A DNA stretch of 64,000 nucleotides from Argentina anserina (GCF_933775445.1 NC_065874.1:30078501-30142500), one strand, 5' to 3'. Shown: positions 1 to 11,858, numbered from the stretch's first letter. Numbers and translations: made by a program. Notes: generated by a model not told the origin, from the sequence alone.

Positions 1-1
1 T

Positions 2-787
2 GATTTCAATGTTGATAAAGATGGAGCACTACTTAACCCAGAACTCTGTGGTGACATGTCAACATCTGTGGTTCGGATACCCTCACCTAAGTACACAACA
101 TGTATGGGAAACTGGTGGAACCCAGATTCACATGGTGCGATGTTTAGGAATGGGAGCCTAACACGTGCTGTAAATGGGTTGAGTCTAGAGAAAGATTGGG
201 TTGACCCAAAGGTAATCCCTCCGTGGGCTTTTAAAAGAGGAGAGGAATTCTTTAAAGCGGATAGATATATCCCACATGTAACAAGGGAAGATACGATAGA
301 GGATCTAACAATTACCAAGTCAAGTACAGAGAAGGGTATTTTGGAGAACCCATCACCGGCGCTGAAGCTTCCCGAAGGTAGTACTGTTAGAATTATTGAG
401 ATACCTACTCTTCCTAGTGATAGTGTGGATGTTGACCAGACACTACATGAGTTGGCATCAAAGGGAAAGCGAAAGAGGTGCAGCAAGACTAAAGGGGAGA
501 GTGGTACTGCTCCATCAAAAAAGGTCAAAGGTACTCAGGTCCCTACTCTACGCTTATCTGCTGGGCTTGGCCGGGGTCGAGGTGGAGTTAAATATCAACG
601 TGGTGATAAGGGAAGGGGGTCTTCTAATCTGAGTTGTTTTGAAGAAGATGATGGTCCAGAAGAAAGGAGAGAGATATCTTTGTCAACTTATAACTCTCGG
701 GCTGGGGTGTCAATTGTAGGTACGGAGGATTTAACCCACCTCCGGGGTGGTGGTGGCTGGCCGAAATCAGCCACACGGGATCAATGA
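2..787 (+). CDS. LINE ORF1 (gag-like nucleic-acid-binding protein), C-terminal part
   Basis: An open frame runs in from the window edge and stops at 785-787. The protein is rich in basic and Ser/Thr residues, with a nuclear-localisation-like cluster (GKRKRCSKTK) and an Arg/Gly stretch (GLGRGRGG), as expected for the low-complexity C-terminal part of plant LINE ORF1 proteins that bind the element RNA. The N-terminal DUF4283 and zinc-knuckle part, if present, would be outside the window. The stop overlaps the ORF2 start as ATGA at 784-787, which fits termination-reinitiation. The family is inferred mainly from its position before a clear ORF2. Confidence 0.7.
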   Translation, partial: DFNVDKDGALLNPELCGDMSTSVVRIPSPKYTTCMGNWWNPDSHGAMFRNGSLTRAVNGLSLEKDWVDPKVIPPWAFKRGEEFFKADRYIPHVTREDTIEDLTITKSSTEKGILENPSPALKLPEGSTVRIIEIPTLPSDSVDVDQTLHELASKGKRKRCSKTKGESGTAPSKKVKGTQVPTLRLSAGLGRGRGGVKYQRGDKGRGSSNLSCFEEDDGPEERREISLSTYNSRAGVSIVGTEDLTHLRGGGGWPKSATRDQ

Positions 788-3700
788 TTGGATTATCGTG
801 GAACTGTCAAGGCTTGGGGCAATCCTTGACAGTTAAAACTTTGCGGGAAGTTTGCCGTTCCCATAGTTTGGATTTTATTTTTTTTGTCAGAAACTCACAA
901 GGAAGATGACTATGTTGATGAGATTATGAAGGAGATGAGGTATTCCAAGGGCTTTACAGTACCACCAATAGAGACTGCAGGTGGTCTTTGTCTTTGGTGG
1001 AAGGATTGTTATTCGGTGGAAGTGGTAGATTTTTCAAAGTTCTTTATTGATACTTTGATAAGGGATCCTGAAAGTGGTCTTTTGCTGAGAATGACATGGA
1101 TGTATGGTCCTCCGTATCCGGAGGATAAATATAGTTTTTGGTCTCAGTGGTATTTCTCGGCTAGAGGGGACAATATTCCGTGGTTTCTCATAGGAGACTT
1201 GAATGAGACTTTGAGTCCTATGGAGAAGGAAGGGGGAGCGTTATGGAATCCAAGCAGGCATTGGTTTTTGGATAGTTTCATGACCACAAACAATCTTATG
1301 GATATTGGGTTCAAAGGCCAGAAGTTTACTTGGGTTCGAAAAGAGAACGGTGTTGTTGTATTATAAGAGAGGCTAGATAGGGCTTTGATCAGTATAGACT
1401 GGCTCTTGCATTGGCCAGATACCTCTCTCACTCACCTCCCCCGTGTAGGATCATATCATACCCCTATTCTATTCATGACAACAAGTGAAAAACAGAAGTG
1501 GAGTCCATCTTTTAAGTTTGAAGCTACATGGGCCGAGGAGCCTGAAGTTTGTCCTCTGATCAAGGAGAGTTGGGGTCCTTCTAGTAATATTGGGCCAGTT
1601 GTTACTTGGAAAAGGAATTTGGGCTGCTGCAGATCCAAATTGAAGAATTGTAGGAAAAGGTTTCCCCGGAGTAATAGAGACTTGATAAAAGACTGCTTAG
1701 TCGAACTTGATGACTTACAGAATAATCACCCTTTGATCAGTACGGAGAAACAGAATGAGGTTAGCACTAAGCTTAATGATCTTTGGATTAAAGAGGAGGT
1801 GTATTGGCATCAAAGATCAAGAGTCAAATGGCTGAAGACGGGCGATTCGAATTCTCGTTTCTTCCACTTGACAACCCTTCAACGTCGCCAACGAAATCGC
1901 ATACTAAGAATTCAGAATGCTGAGGGTATTTGGCTGACTGGGGAAGATGTAATTCGGAGGGAATTTGAGTTGCACTTTAAGGAGTTATTCACCAGTACGG
2001 GACCAAGGAATTGGGGTAATGCCCTATGTGGCATTAGATCTGGGATCTCGGAGGTCATGAACAACAATATACTGGCTCCGGTGACTATGGAGGAGATAAA
2101 GTGTGTAGTTGACCAGTTGGGTGCTTTAAAGGCTCCGGGGCCGGATGGCTTCCCCGGTTTATTCTACCAAAAGTATTGGAATATAGTTAACGAAGTAGTT
2201 TTCAAATCCAGTAAGGAGTTCTTGAATGGTGGTGTGGATGTTTCTACCCTGAATATGACGAATATTGTTCTTATTCCAAAGGTGGAGAGCCCAGAGTCGA
2301 CCTCACACTTTCGGCCTATTAGTCTATGCAACAATTCCTACAAGATACTCTCCAAATTTCTTGCTAATAGGCTCAGGGAAGTTTTACCGACCCTAATTTC
2401 CCTTAACCAGAATGCCTTTGTTCCAGATAGGCAAATACAAGACAACCTCCTACTAGCTCATGAGTCCTACCACTATTTGAAGTCTAAGAAGGAGGGTGGC
2501 AAGCACGAGTTATGTTTAAAACTCGACATGAACAAGGCATACGACCGAGTGGAATGGGATTTCTTAGAGGGAGTTCTTCTCCGATTTGGTTTTGCTGGTG
2601 AGTGGGTGGAAATTATCATGTCTTGTGTCACTACTGTCTCTTTTTCTATTGTGCTGAATGGTAGACCGGGGAAAACATTTCGACCTAGTCGTGGATTGAG
2701 GCAGGGGGATCCACTTTCTCCATACTCGTTTCTACTTGTTAGTGAAGTCTTATCACTCCGAATAACACATGCTGTGAGGAATAAGACAGTGATTGGTATG
2801 AGGATATGCAGGGGCAGCCCGGTTATTTCCCATATGTTTTTTGCAGATGATGCTTTATTTTTCATCAGAGCCACCCTCAACAATATCATGCAGTTGACCC
2901 TCTTGTTTAAGGATTATTGTCTTGCTTCTGGCCAAGTAATCAATGGTGCGAAATCTAGTGTTTATTTCACCCCTAATACTCCTGAGTAAATGACCTTACT
3001 CTTTTGTGAATTAATGGGGTTTATGGAGGTTAAGGACCCTGGCACATATCTTGGTCTTCCTACTATCTGGGGAAGGTCAAAGAAGGAGGCTCTTAGTTTT
3101 ATCACTGACAAGGTCAAACGCAAGATATAGGGTTGGAAGGAGAAATCTTTATCACTGGCTGGAAAAGAGGTTCTTATAAAATATGTTGTCATGTCCCTTC
3201 CAGTTTATCCCATGGCGTGTTTTATGCTACCCAAGAGCTTCTGTGACAATCTAAACTCTGCCATTAGTAATTTCTGGTGGGGCAGCAATGAAAGAGGGAA
3301 TAAAGTCCACTGGACGGCTTGGAATCAGCTGGGGAAAGCAAAGTGTGAAGGGGGGATGGGTTTCAAAGATCTACATGATTTTAATATGGCTCTTTTGGCG
3401 AAACAGTGCTGGAGGCTACAAACTGAATCTAATTCCTTATGGGCTAGAGTGATGAAGGCACGCTATTTCCCGAAATGTGGCTTCATGCAAGCTGTGAAAG
3501 GCTACAGACCGTCTTGGAGCTGGACTAGCCTTCTCAAGGCTAGAGATGAGTTACTACTGGATTGTAAATGGCTTATAGGTGGTGGTGAATATGTTAACTT
3601 TTGGTATGATCAATGGCTTTCGTCACCAGGGAACGGTCAAGTCAAGTCTTTTCCTATTATAAGAGCTCCTCCTAACACATGTCCACTCTCTCATTGATTG

Positions 3701-4943
3701 GGGTAATAGGGTGTGGAATCTATCCTCTGTGGCAAACTTACTCCATCCGTCCATGTTCCCTGTGATTTATAGTACTCCTTTTGGCAACAGAGGTGAAAAG
3801 GACAAGCTTGTTTGGCCTCACTGCAAGGATGGATCATACAAAGTAAAAGATGGGTACTATTGGTATCACAACAAGTCCAAGCTTATGGAGGTTCATGATC
3901 CTGGTCCTTCTCACCGTGTGGACAGGAGGGTGTGGAGTATGGTTTGGAAGCTAGAGACGACCCCAAAGATTAGGCATTTTATTTGGAAAGTTATAAACAA
4001 TATTGGTCCTACTTTTCAGAACCTTACTCGCCGCAAGATGTCTACTTCTCCATTCTGCCCTATTTGCCAGGGAGAGGAAGAGACTTACATCCACCTACTT
4101 CTACTGTGCCCATGGGCTCAAGCTGTTTGGTTTGGCTCTTATGTTGGCATCCGAATCAACAAACAAGCAATTACAACTTTTGATAATTGGTTTACTACAT
4201 GCTACCAATCTATCCCCAGTCCTAGAAGTAAGAAAGAAGTATTTACCTTTTGTTGCTACTTGTTGTGGGGGATCTGGAAATCCAGATGTAACTTCGTGTA
4301 CAAAGGAGCTCCTCTCTCGCCTCACTTTGTCATAAAGTCTGCATCCAACCAAGCTTCTGAGTACTTGGGAGCTCAAATTCTGCAGGTGAATGTATCTAAT
4401 TCCTCCTCGGTCAATCCAGATGTGAACTGGTCGGCACCTCCCATCTATCTGTTTAAGGTGAATTGTGATGCTGCTTGGAAGCAGCCAAACTTGGCAGGAC
4501 TGGGGGTTGTAATCAGAAACCATATCGGGGAGAGTGTTGCTGGTCTCTCTAAGCAATTGCATGTAGGGGATGTGGATACGGCTGAGAACTTGGCTTTGTT
4601 AGAGGGTGTCTCCTTGGCTTGCTCTTTGGGTTTGAAGAAGGTGATATTGGAATCAGATTCTTTGCATGCAATCAAGGATTTGATGAGATCTAAATGCACA
4701 AACTGGAAGAGCTACCACATTATTAGTCAGATCCGGGCTAAATTGATCGGCTTCGATTCCTTCTCCTGGAATTGGGTCCCCAAAAAAGCGAATATAGCAG
4801 CTCATATTGCTGCCGAGCTTAGCTATCGGAGTGAGGGTCCTCATAATTGGACATCACAACCTCCTCTGTCTCTTGTTTCAGTCCTTCGGAGCGACGGTCT
4901 CACTGGACCACCTCTGCAGGAAGACATTGTTGTTACTCTTTAA
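784..4943 (+). pseudogene. LINE ORF2 (endonuclease, reverse transcriptase, RNase H), broken
   Basis: The ATG at 784 overlaps the ORF1 stop. The endonuclease (about 784-1440) begins MIGLSWNCQGLG; a frameshift lies in the T run near 870-884 and a TAA at 1364-1366 interrupts it. The reverse transcriptase (about 1990-2900) shows KLDMNKAYDRV, GLRQGDPLSPY and the active-site motif FFADDALFF, an F-A-D-D variant. TAA at 2987-2989 and TAG at 3128-3130 lie in frame behind it. A frameshift near 3690 separates the last part, which has a Cys-rich zf-RVT region (about 3950-4130) and an RVT_3-type RNase H (about 4450-4830) with FKVNCDAAW and ESDS. The damage is spread evenly, as in an old, neutrally decaying copy. 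Confidence 0.93.
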
Positions 4944-5101
4944 TTGTTATCAGGTGTTTTTGTTGTTGACTCTCTGTATTCTAGCTCTGTTTTGAGTTAG
5001 TGGAGAGCTACAACTCTTAATGTTTTCTCGGTTTGTATCTTTGGGTTTTTTCTCTTTCGGGCTTTGTCCCTAATGAAGTACTCATTTCCAAAAAAAAAAA
5101 A

Positions 5102-5959
5102 CATTTTGTACACAGGTGCGGAGATGACACTGAATTTGTTGATGTTTTTTTGTTTTTTTTTAATTTCTTGACTATCTCAATTTCGAAGAAATTAAATGCT
5201 GTTTGGTAAATATATAGGGAGATTGTATTTTCCAATCTACCAAATATGGTGATTTATATGTATTTCTCATACTTCACATTGATTGAAATCTGTTACATGG
5301 ACAACTAATATGGAAATGCTGAGGGTTTTGAACTAAAGAATGCCAATCCTTGTTGTTGCTTCCCTGCAGTGATTAACATTGATGTCTGCTCCATATTGGC
5401 ATGTACCAAATATGCATGTGTTTTCTAAAGTGTACAAGTCACGAAGTTTCAAATCCGTGTTGTGATTTTGCTACCTATGCAGAAGCTAGAAGGGGAAGGG
5501 TGTTTTAGAAGACAACTTAGAGGTTAGTCGAATTCTAGGTAAGAATTACCTGAAAGCTTTAGAATTTTTATCCCAATCTAATATATATTTTTCGTAAGAC
5601 AAATAGTGTAGCTTTCAGTGTCAATTTGCTAATTTAGGTAATATTATTGATGTTTCTTTAGATCTCTCTATAAGCGCTCAGGATTTAAGTTTTATGCCTT
5701 CCTGAAACAATGTTTACTGAATACTAAAATGTGTGTGGAGATGAGCAAGGCTCTCAGCTTGGCTGGAGTTACTATTGAAGTATTGTCTTTTTGTTTTTCC
5801 TTTCCCTTTTTTGTATCCCAGGTAACAAAACAGTAATACTTCACTAAATTTCTTTTACATAATATATGTAACAAAATCCAATGTTAAGGACGCACAAATC
5901 TTTTTAAGCCTGTACTGGCTCCAAGTGCTCAAATGTGTCTTGCCGCGCATCACCAGCTC
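5102..5959. other. Intergenic, no gene seen
   Basis: AT-rich sequence between the LINE poly-A and the first recognisable DUF674 homology. No coding region on either strand resembles a known protein. The N-terminal half of DUF674 copy A should lie here but I cannot find it. Confidence 0.6.
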
Positions 5960-7443
5960 GGTTAAGCTATTACAGAAGTGTTCGCCATTGTCGTTGTGGA
6001 CTCAAAGAGAAACCATTTAGTTGGCAATCTTACCATCAGTGCTGATTTAAAAGTCGTGCTTGTAGTAACATCAGTAAGCTGTTCTTTCTTGATGAGGCTT
6101 GGTTTCATGGATTCAAATACTATTGAGGAGGTGACTTTGGACATTCAAGTTGATGAGGTAGTTGAATAGGCTAATTTTGTGTTTTTATGTAGAATTGTGT
6201 GGATGTTTCCTGATCCTTGAACTTATTGTTCTTCCACAGGTTGAATTATGTTTTTATGGTCAATTTGCTTATGTGCTCATTTGCATCTAAAACTCTGACA
6301 GATGTTCTTCTACAGAATAGACCACTAGGAAACTTGAACAAAAGTATTAGTAATCCACCAATAATCATAGATTACTATTCTGCAAGAGCCAAACACACAT
6401 TGAATAATAAACCGAAAATTACTTTGAACCTAAGCTCATAATTATGATACAATACTTTTTGTTCCGCTAGTGTGATGGAGAATGCATTTTTATGTCGTTA
6501 AGGTGGAGAACTGAATCAAGAATCTCTTTTTCAGCAAATCTAAGAAGGTGGTTTGCTATGCAGAAGCATCAATTTTGTTGATTTGCTTTTCAGCTTCGTA
6601 GTTCTTCCACTTGGTTATTGTTAAAACAAATGCAGTATGGTACTTTGAAGGGATGCATTGATCACTTGTACAAAATTGTCCAGGATCTTGATCAGCAGCT
6701 CTTGAAGTCTAGATACTCCAAGGAAGTGCTAGTTAACCCCAAGCTTCCCCCAGGATTTTGCTAGCAACCATCCTTCAGGAAATGGAACACAGCCACATTT
6801 CATAGCACAGCGGTTGAAATTTTGGACCCAAAATCCCCTTCTGGTGAAGACAGGAATAGAGTATTTCTAAAAGGACCAGCTATATTTGTGGTGACTGACA
6901 ATCTGATTGTAAGTTCTATTCTGGACAAAAATGAACGTGTCTATCACTGATATTGAAGTGCAACCGTGCCTGTGGGTAAGGACGAGGTGAATTCCACAAC
7001 TTTCATTCCTCTACTCAGATGAAAAAATAAGGTATTGTTTAACTCTGCAAATTGCTATGGTTAAGTCTATGTAGTATGTACTATGTAGTTATGTACTATC
7101 AGTCTATCACTAAAACTTGAGTTATTGTAGAATTCAGGGGAATGTTGCTCCATTGATACCCGTCCCATGCATCAACTCATTATACACCTGCTATATATAT
7201 CTGATTGAAGATCCACGACCCGGCACCTGTCACTTGCTTTTTACACTTACAATTGAAATTCAGTTTGAGTTGCAAGTAACAGCTTGAGTTTCTTACTGCA
7301 GGCTTTCGGTCTGTTGGCGTCTTTTGTATGTGACTATGCTCTATCAGGTATCTTACTTGGGAAGATAAAGCAGGAAAAATCAAAATCACGATGCTGCATT
7401 ATTCTATGGCATTTAGTTTTAGAGACTTGGAACTCTGGTAAGT
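5960..7443 (+). pseudogene. DUF674 family pseudogene, copy A
   Basis: Remnant of a plant DUF674 gene, a family of unknown function. The piece at 5978-6169 matches the end of exon 1 (SADLKVV ... MDSNTIEE). After an intron, 6240-6330 matches the start of exon 2 (LLMCSFASKTLTDVLLQ). The region 6545-6985 matches the exon 2 body (KKVVCYAEA, GCIDHLYK, VTDNL, VPVGKDE) with several frameshifts and stops. A last exon at 7302-7443 (LLASFVCDYALSGILL) follows an acceptor TGCAG. The N-terminal half is missing, and the LINE ends 0.9 kb upstream. Family assignment is firm through copies C and D in this window; pseudogene status is clear from the frame breaks. Confidence 0.8.
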
Positions 7444-7780
7444 AGTTTTCTTTAACGCTTTTATTGTTTGGACTTTGGACAAGTCAAAGCAAGCAGAAAT
7501 AATGAGGTACAAGATCGGTTGCTTAGTCATCTCTTATCCTGAGTCACTGGAATTTCCAGAAACAATGAGGTCTAGTACCAACTTACCTAAATTTAGACTT
7601 GGTTGTGTTTCCTACTCCTATGCTTACTCTTATAATTTGGTCAATTTAATGGAAGCTGATAATAGAATACATAAGCACGGCATACTTCCATTACATATAT
7701 CCTGTATATCATGAATAGCACGGTCAGAGAGACTTACTACATCTGTACATTGCTCATCACACCAAATCGCCACAATGATG
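7444..7780. other. Intergenic, no gene seen
   Basis: Sequence between DUF674 copy A and the first hairpin. The short open frames here show no recognisable domain. Confidence 0.5.
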
Positions 7781-7899
7781 TGGTAAAAGGAAAGTCTTGC
7801 AGGGGCGACCTGAGAACACATGTTACGTACCCACACTTTGGATTGTGGTGCGGATGCACACATGTGATCTCAGGTCACTCCTGTAAGACTCCTCTACCC
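7781..7899. repeat. Hairpin-forming inverted repeat, unit 1
   Basis: The left arm starts TGGTAAAAGG and runs through GCAGGGGCGACCTGAGAAC. The right arm, GATCTCAGGTCACTCCTGT to CCTCTACC, is its imperfect reverse complement. The arms are about 45 bp with a loop of about 30 bp that can pair further. It resembles a MITE or a snapback sequence. It is followed about 85 bp later by a second, related unit. Confidence 0.75.
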
Positions 7900-7985
7900 T
7901 TTATGGCTGGATTATGCTGAGAACTCGCGAACACCTCTACGGCTGTAGACATTGATTGTCTCATCATTTCAAAAGCATTGTTATG

Positions 7986-8116
7986 TGGTAGAAGAAGTCC
8001 CGCAGGGGCGACCTGAGAACACGTGTAATGCAAAAGACCGCCAACATTCTCACCTTAGAATGTGGCGAGAGCGGACACATGTGATCTCAAGTCACTCCTG
8101 TGGGACTCCTCTACCA
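7986..8116. repeat. Hairpin-forming inverted repeat, unit 2
   Basis: Second copy of the hairpin at 7781-7899, in direct orientation. The arms run from TGGTAGAAGAAGTCCC to GGGACTCCTCTACCA. The inner part also pairs (AACATTCT with AGAATGT), which gives a nearly continuous stem of about 55-60 bp. Flanking words are shared with unit 1 (TTATGCTGAGAAC follows both), so a block of about 200 bp was duplicated in tandem and then diverged. Confidence 0.75.
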
Positions 8117-8754
8117 TTTTGCGCTTATGGATTAGCTTATGCTGAGAACATGGTAATATATGGAGGGCTGAATACCGTACCCCAGTACTCATTTGAAGAA
8201 GTTGTACTACATTGCAGTACACATTACAAGATTAAACCTTAGGGGGATTTTTCCGATTGTCTCTGTGATTGAGACTATAACTTTGTACTACTACATTGCT
8301 GTCTTTGGATCTGTACTATTGGCCTCTGCGTCCTTGTACTACTTAAATTCAAGTCTTTTGCATTTGTACTATAGGCCTCTAGATCTTGCTCGGCCAAGAA
8401 CCACAGGATACTTCACAACAAGTGATCAAGATATGCAAGGGAGGATAAAATATGTTAGGGAGGTTGGATATCCACCAAACGTTGACAACTTCCATCGAGT
8501 ATCACATTCTTTTATCTCAATCTACAGAGAAAATTGGTGCGTAGAGGTGGTATAAGTGCATAGCGGTCATGTTTTGACTAGATGGGTAATGACATTTTCA
8601 ACAATTGACATCTACGACCTAGGGTCTAAATATCGCTTATCGGGTCGTATCGATTGAGTGAAAAAATGATATATAGAAGATATATCAGATTTATCAAATT
8701 TGCTAATTTTAGTTAAAATTATTATATTTATACACCTATACTTCAAAAAAATTA
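8117..8754. other. Unassigned region with one 120-codon open frame
   Basis: A plus-strand open frame at 8193-8555 ends in a sequence that looks more protein-like than its surroundings (8370-8555, with GRIKYVREVGYPP and SIYRENWCVEVV). I do not recognise the family. The first half is leucine/tyrosine rich and probably not real coding sequence. It may be a remnant exon. Confidence 0.3.
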
Positions 8755-8955
8755 TACACAAAACATATACACAAGCCATATAATCAAAATATACAACCTA
8801 TTGTCTACTGTCTACACAAGTCATATAATCAAAGCATATACACAAGCCATATAATCAAAGTATACACCTTACTGCCTAGTGCCTACTCAAGTCATATAAT
8901 CAAAGCATATACAACCTACTGTCTACACAACCTACTGCCTAGTACCTACACAAGA
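8755..8955. repeat. Degenerate tandem repeat (minisatellite)
   Basis: Words such as ACAAGYCATATAATCAAA and ACCTACTGYCTA recur four or more times at irregular spacing of about 30-70 bp. It is AT-rich, with no coding potential. Confidence 0.7.
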
Positions 8956-9382
8956 GCTGATGAATCTGTGATTCTTTGCAAAGCCGCTACAAGTATAAAA
9001 TTGAAACAATCAGGCAATAATATCATCAACATCTATTGTTAAACATATCATATCATAATCCCTGTTAATTTCAGTTTATAAGTTTCATAGTTACATTTCT
9101 AACATTATTTGAGTTTTAGACAAGATTTTAAAAGCTTCTTTTCCTTCTAAATGCCTTCTCCTGCAATAACAATAAAGCAAACTAGCATTATCAAGTTCCA
9201 ACTAAAGATTGTAAGGTCAACCAGAACACTATAAACGTAAACATAAACATATGCTATCCATTATCTTAAATAATAACTGGGAGGCAGCATGAATCACAAC
9301 CAGCACATATTGTAACATTTTCCTATCAGAATTACTACTGCAAATCTTGTATACTCACCATAGGCATATCAAGTTCCCCTAA
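8956..9382. other. Intergenic, no gene seen
   Basis: AT-rich sequence between the minisatellite and the xylulokinase remnant. No further xylulokinase exon could be recognised on the minus strand. Confidence 0.5.
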
Positions 9383-10238
9383 TCATTCTGTCTCATACAT
9401 CTTTTTGGTTTGAGGGCCTGTGAATCTTTCGTAAGCCCGGGAGCCTATAAGCTGGGATAACTGTAGTGCTCCACCAGCAGCCTCTTCTACATTGCGCATT
9501 GGTGCTACTATCCATCTATATCGGCGATTCGTTAACAGAAAAGGCATCACTAAGCTGATGCACCAATGGCTTTTTGGAGTCCAATGATGACAAGATTGAG
9601 GAACTCCCACTCTTCCAATACACACTACCATGTTGCTGCCCACTACCGGAAACAACAATGATCTTCCAAAAATCCAAATTTAAATTCTTAAGCTTATCGA
9701 GTACAAGATCTAGAGCTTCCACCCACATCAAGGTGGGAGAAACAATTCTACCATCAACCGAGGCATCCCTGTAAACTCCATCTTTGGTTTTGTAATGAAG
9801 CAAACTAGTGTCAAATTGGACAAGCTCTGAGGTAACAAAACTGAGATTGGAATCTAACATAGTTTCCTTCAATGACCTACTCTCCACTAAATAGGGAGCA
9901 ATGTGACCGGCAACGGCATAAGCAGAAGCTAACTTTCCAAGTTTATCCTCCAGGCCAGGGGCAGTGGCCTTCAATAAAAGAAAATCACAAACAATTAATC
10001 AACTGGAAACTAAGGGTCTACTGATTATAGCACTCTTAGCAAAAATACTTAAGTAAGGCAGCAATTTGATCACAAAAGGAGAGATCAGATGATTACTGTG
10101 ATAATCACAGACCTCTAATAGTACTTTAGACCAAGTCCTTTCCTTTATATCCATCAAGTTCATCCATGCACCATCAGTTTCATCAATGCAGGCATATCCC
10201 CCAATTAGAAGAGACGCCAAAAAAGAACTGACAAGAGA
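9383..10238 (-). pseudogene. D-xylulose kinase pseudogene with permuted halves
   Basis: Minus strand. The first exon (about 10238-10113) encodes a C-terminal-half segment (ERISLVSSF ... YACIDETDG ... [17 protein letters not shown]). A GT-AG intron joins it at 9968 to ATAPGLEDKLGKLASAYAVA and HIAPYLVE. The same open frame then runs straight into N-terminal-half sequence (SLKETMLDSNL ... YKTKDGVYRD ... SGSGQQHGSVYW) and on to SRAYERFTGPQ near 9400. In true plant xylulokinases (FGGY family, cytosolic xylulose to xylulose-5-phosphate) the order is the reverse. Near 9530 a frameshift breaks the MDSSTNAQC region, and the frame stops at 9383. The best reading is the leftover junction of two head-to-tail copies. 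It is not functional. Confidence 0.85.
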
Positions 10239-11172
10239 GATCCTCTCAGTGATGTTATAAACTTATTTATACATCCACATGCTTTCAACTTTCAATTGTG
10301 CATGTTCCTCAGTTCCTCATATCCAAGTCCAACTAACCAGAATCATAGGTTCTTGATGATATAACCAGAAATCCAAAATCATGGAATCTACTACCTACGG
10401 ATATACAACCTACACATCTGAGTTCCTCATATCTTACTCATCCAAGAATCCAAGATATAAAACACAGGCAACAACATAAATTAACAAGAACTAATCAAGC
10501 CCAAGTAAACAAATTGTTTGTGATTGAAAACCAAAAGGAGATAAAGCCATTTATACCTATTGCGATACCGCGCGGGTGGAGATAAAGCCATCACCTACGT
10601 TTTTCCCCTCTCCCAAAGACTTTTAACTCTTTCATATGTGTTTTATGGATCATTCTTCTGTGTGATCTCCTGCCTCCAATGTATATACTATATGTTGGAG
10701 TTTGTATTGTAATTTAAAAAAAAAAAACTTGTATTGTAAATTTTTATGTTGCAGAGTACTGATTTAAGCTCACAATTTGTGCTTCTATGAATTCTTTCAT
10801 TCTTTGTTTTTACCCTGCATTCATAATTTTCAAATAGAAACGAGTAAGAAGTGAGATGAGCCATATAGAAGTTGAAGATGCAGCACTTGAAGCAGTAGTG
10901 TTGTAGAAGATGACGATGTTATTTTTCAGTGTGCTAGGAAGTTGATGCATATTAAGCCATTTTTTTTTTCGAATTGTACCAACATGTACCAACTCAGATA
11001 AAAAAGTACCAACATGTACCAACACTGAACGATTTTTTTTATGTAACCAACACTGAACGATATATTTGGATTGAAGCAAAAATAGAGTATGTAACCGATA
11101 CAAATAACAAAATATGTCAGTTTAAACAAAATCTCCTACCGAGAATGGTCCGTATGATTTGAAAATATCAAT
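10239..11172. other. Intergenic, no gene seen
   Basis: No homology recognised. Small direct repeats occur: GGAGATAAAGCCAT appears twice (about 10537 and 10576), and TGTACCAAC and AACACTGAACGAT recur at 10980-11060. Confidence 0.5.
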
Positions 11173-11735
11173 GTTCTAAAAAGCGGCCTAAGCGCTAGGA
11201 GGTAACCCACCGCTGCGCTTTTTGTCTCGGTGGCCATATGTGGCATTTTGTGAATTAGGCGGCCATATTCAGTCATATTCGGTCCTAGGCGGTCTAGGCA
11301 GTCAACCATCATTTGACATTAAAAAAAACCTAAAAGAGGCCGCCTCCCTCACTCTTTGTCTCTTTTCCGAAAACTGAATCTCATTAGCAGAAGAAGGGGA
11401 ATGAGATATGAATATTGAGTTTGAGTCTGATAATGAAGGAGTTAGGGAATAATTTGGAGAGGAAGAACTTGAGATTTACTATTATTGCATTTGTTTTATT
11501 ATTTATCTTTTATTCTAATATTTTTATATGGACTTTTTATTTAAGTTATTGTGAATTTAGACTATTTTGAGCATTTTTTAAATTAATATTAAGCATCATT
11601 ATATATTTTTAATCATGATAATATTTTAAATACATATATATAAATAATTAGATATTTAATAATTCAAAACCGCCTAGCCGTCTAGGCGCTAGGAGGTGGT
11701 TGTCCGCTTGAATACTACCTAGCGCTTTTTAGAAC
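11173..11735. mobile_element. Non-autonomous DNA transposon with GTTCTAAAAAGC inverted ends
   Basis: The left end GTTCTAAAAAGCGGCCTAAG and right end CCTAGCGCTTTTTAGAAC are inverted copies of each other, and GC-rich subterminal words (GCGCTAGGAGG, CGGCCTAGGCGG type) occur at both ends. The interior is AT-rich, with a short acidic coding-like remnant near 11400-11480. Flanks share TTGAAAA but I could not fix an exact target-site duplication. The superfamily is uncertain; a hAT derivative is possible. Confidence 0.65.
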
Positions 11736-11852
11736 CTTGAAAAATATAAAGTAAATTATGTAGATGGATATGAATTACAAAAATTAATTTACATTGATAT
11801 CAATTAATATTTAACCATACATAGGTGAATATGAATGACTAAGATCACGTGA

Positions 11853-11858
<6 letters not shown>

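Larger units (their letters stand above)
1..5101 (+). mobile_element. L1-type LINE retrotransposon, 5' truncated by the window edge, degenerate
   Basis: Non-LTR retrotransposon read on the plus strand. It has the tail of ORF1, then ORF2 with endonuclease, reverse transcriptase, zf-RVT zinc-finger and RNase H regions, a 3' UTR of about 150 bp and a 12-base A run at 5090-5101. The order and the C-terminal RNase H domain are typical of plant L1-clade LINEs. At least three nonsense codons and two frameshifts break ORF2, so it cannot move on its own. The 5' end and left target-site duplication are outside the window, so the insertion site cannot be checked. Element identity is sure; the subfamily is not. 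Confidence 0.93.

Noticed and set aside
8755..8955. Repeats as a CRISPR array
   Set aside because: Units are irregular in length and spacing and the DNA is plant nuclear; it is a degenerate minisatellite.
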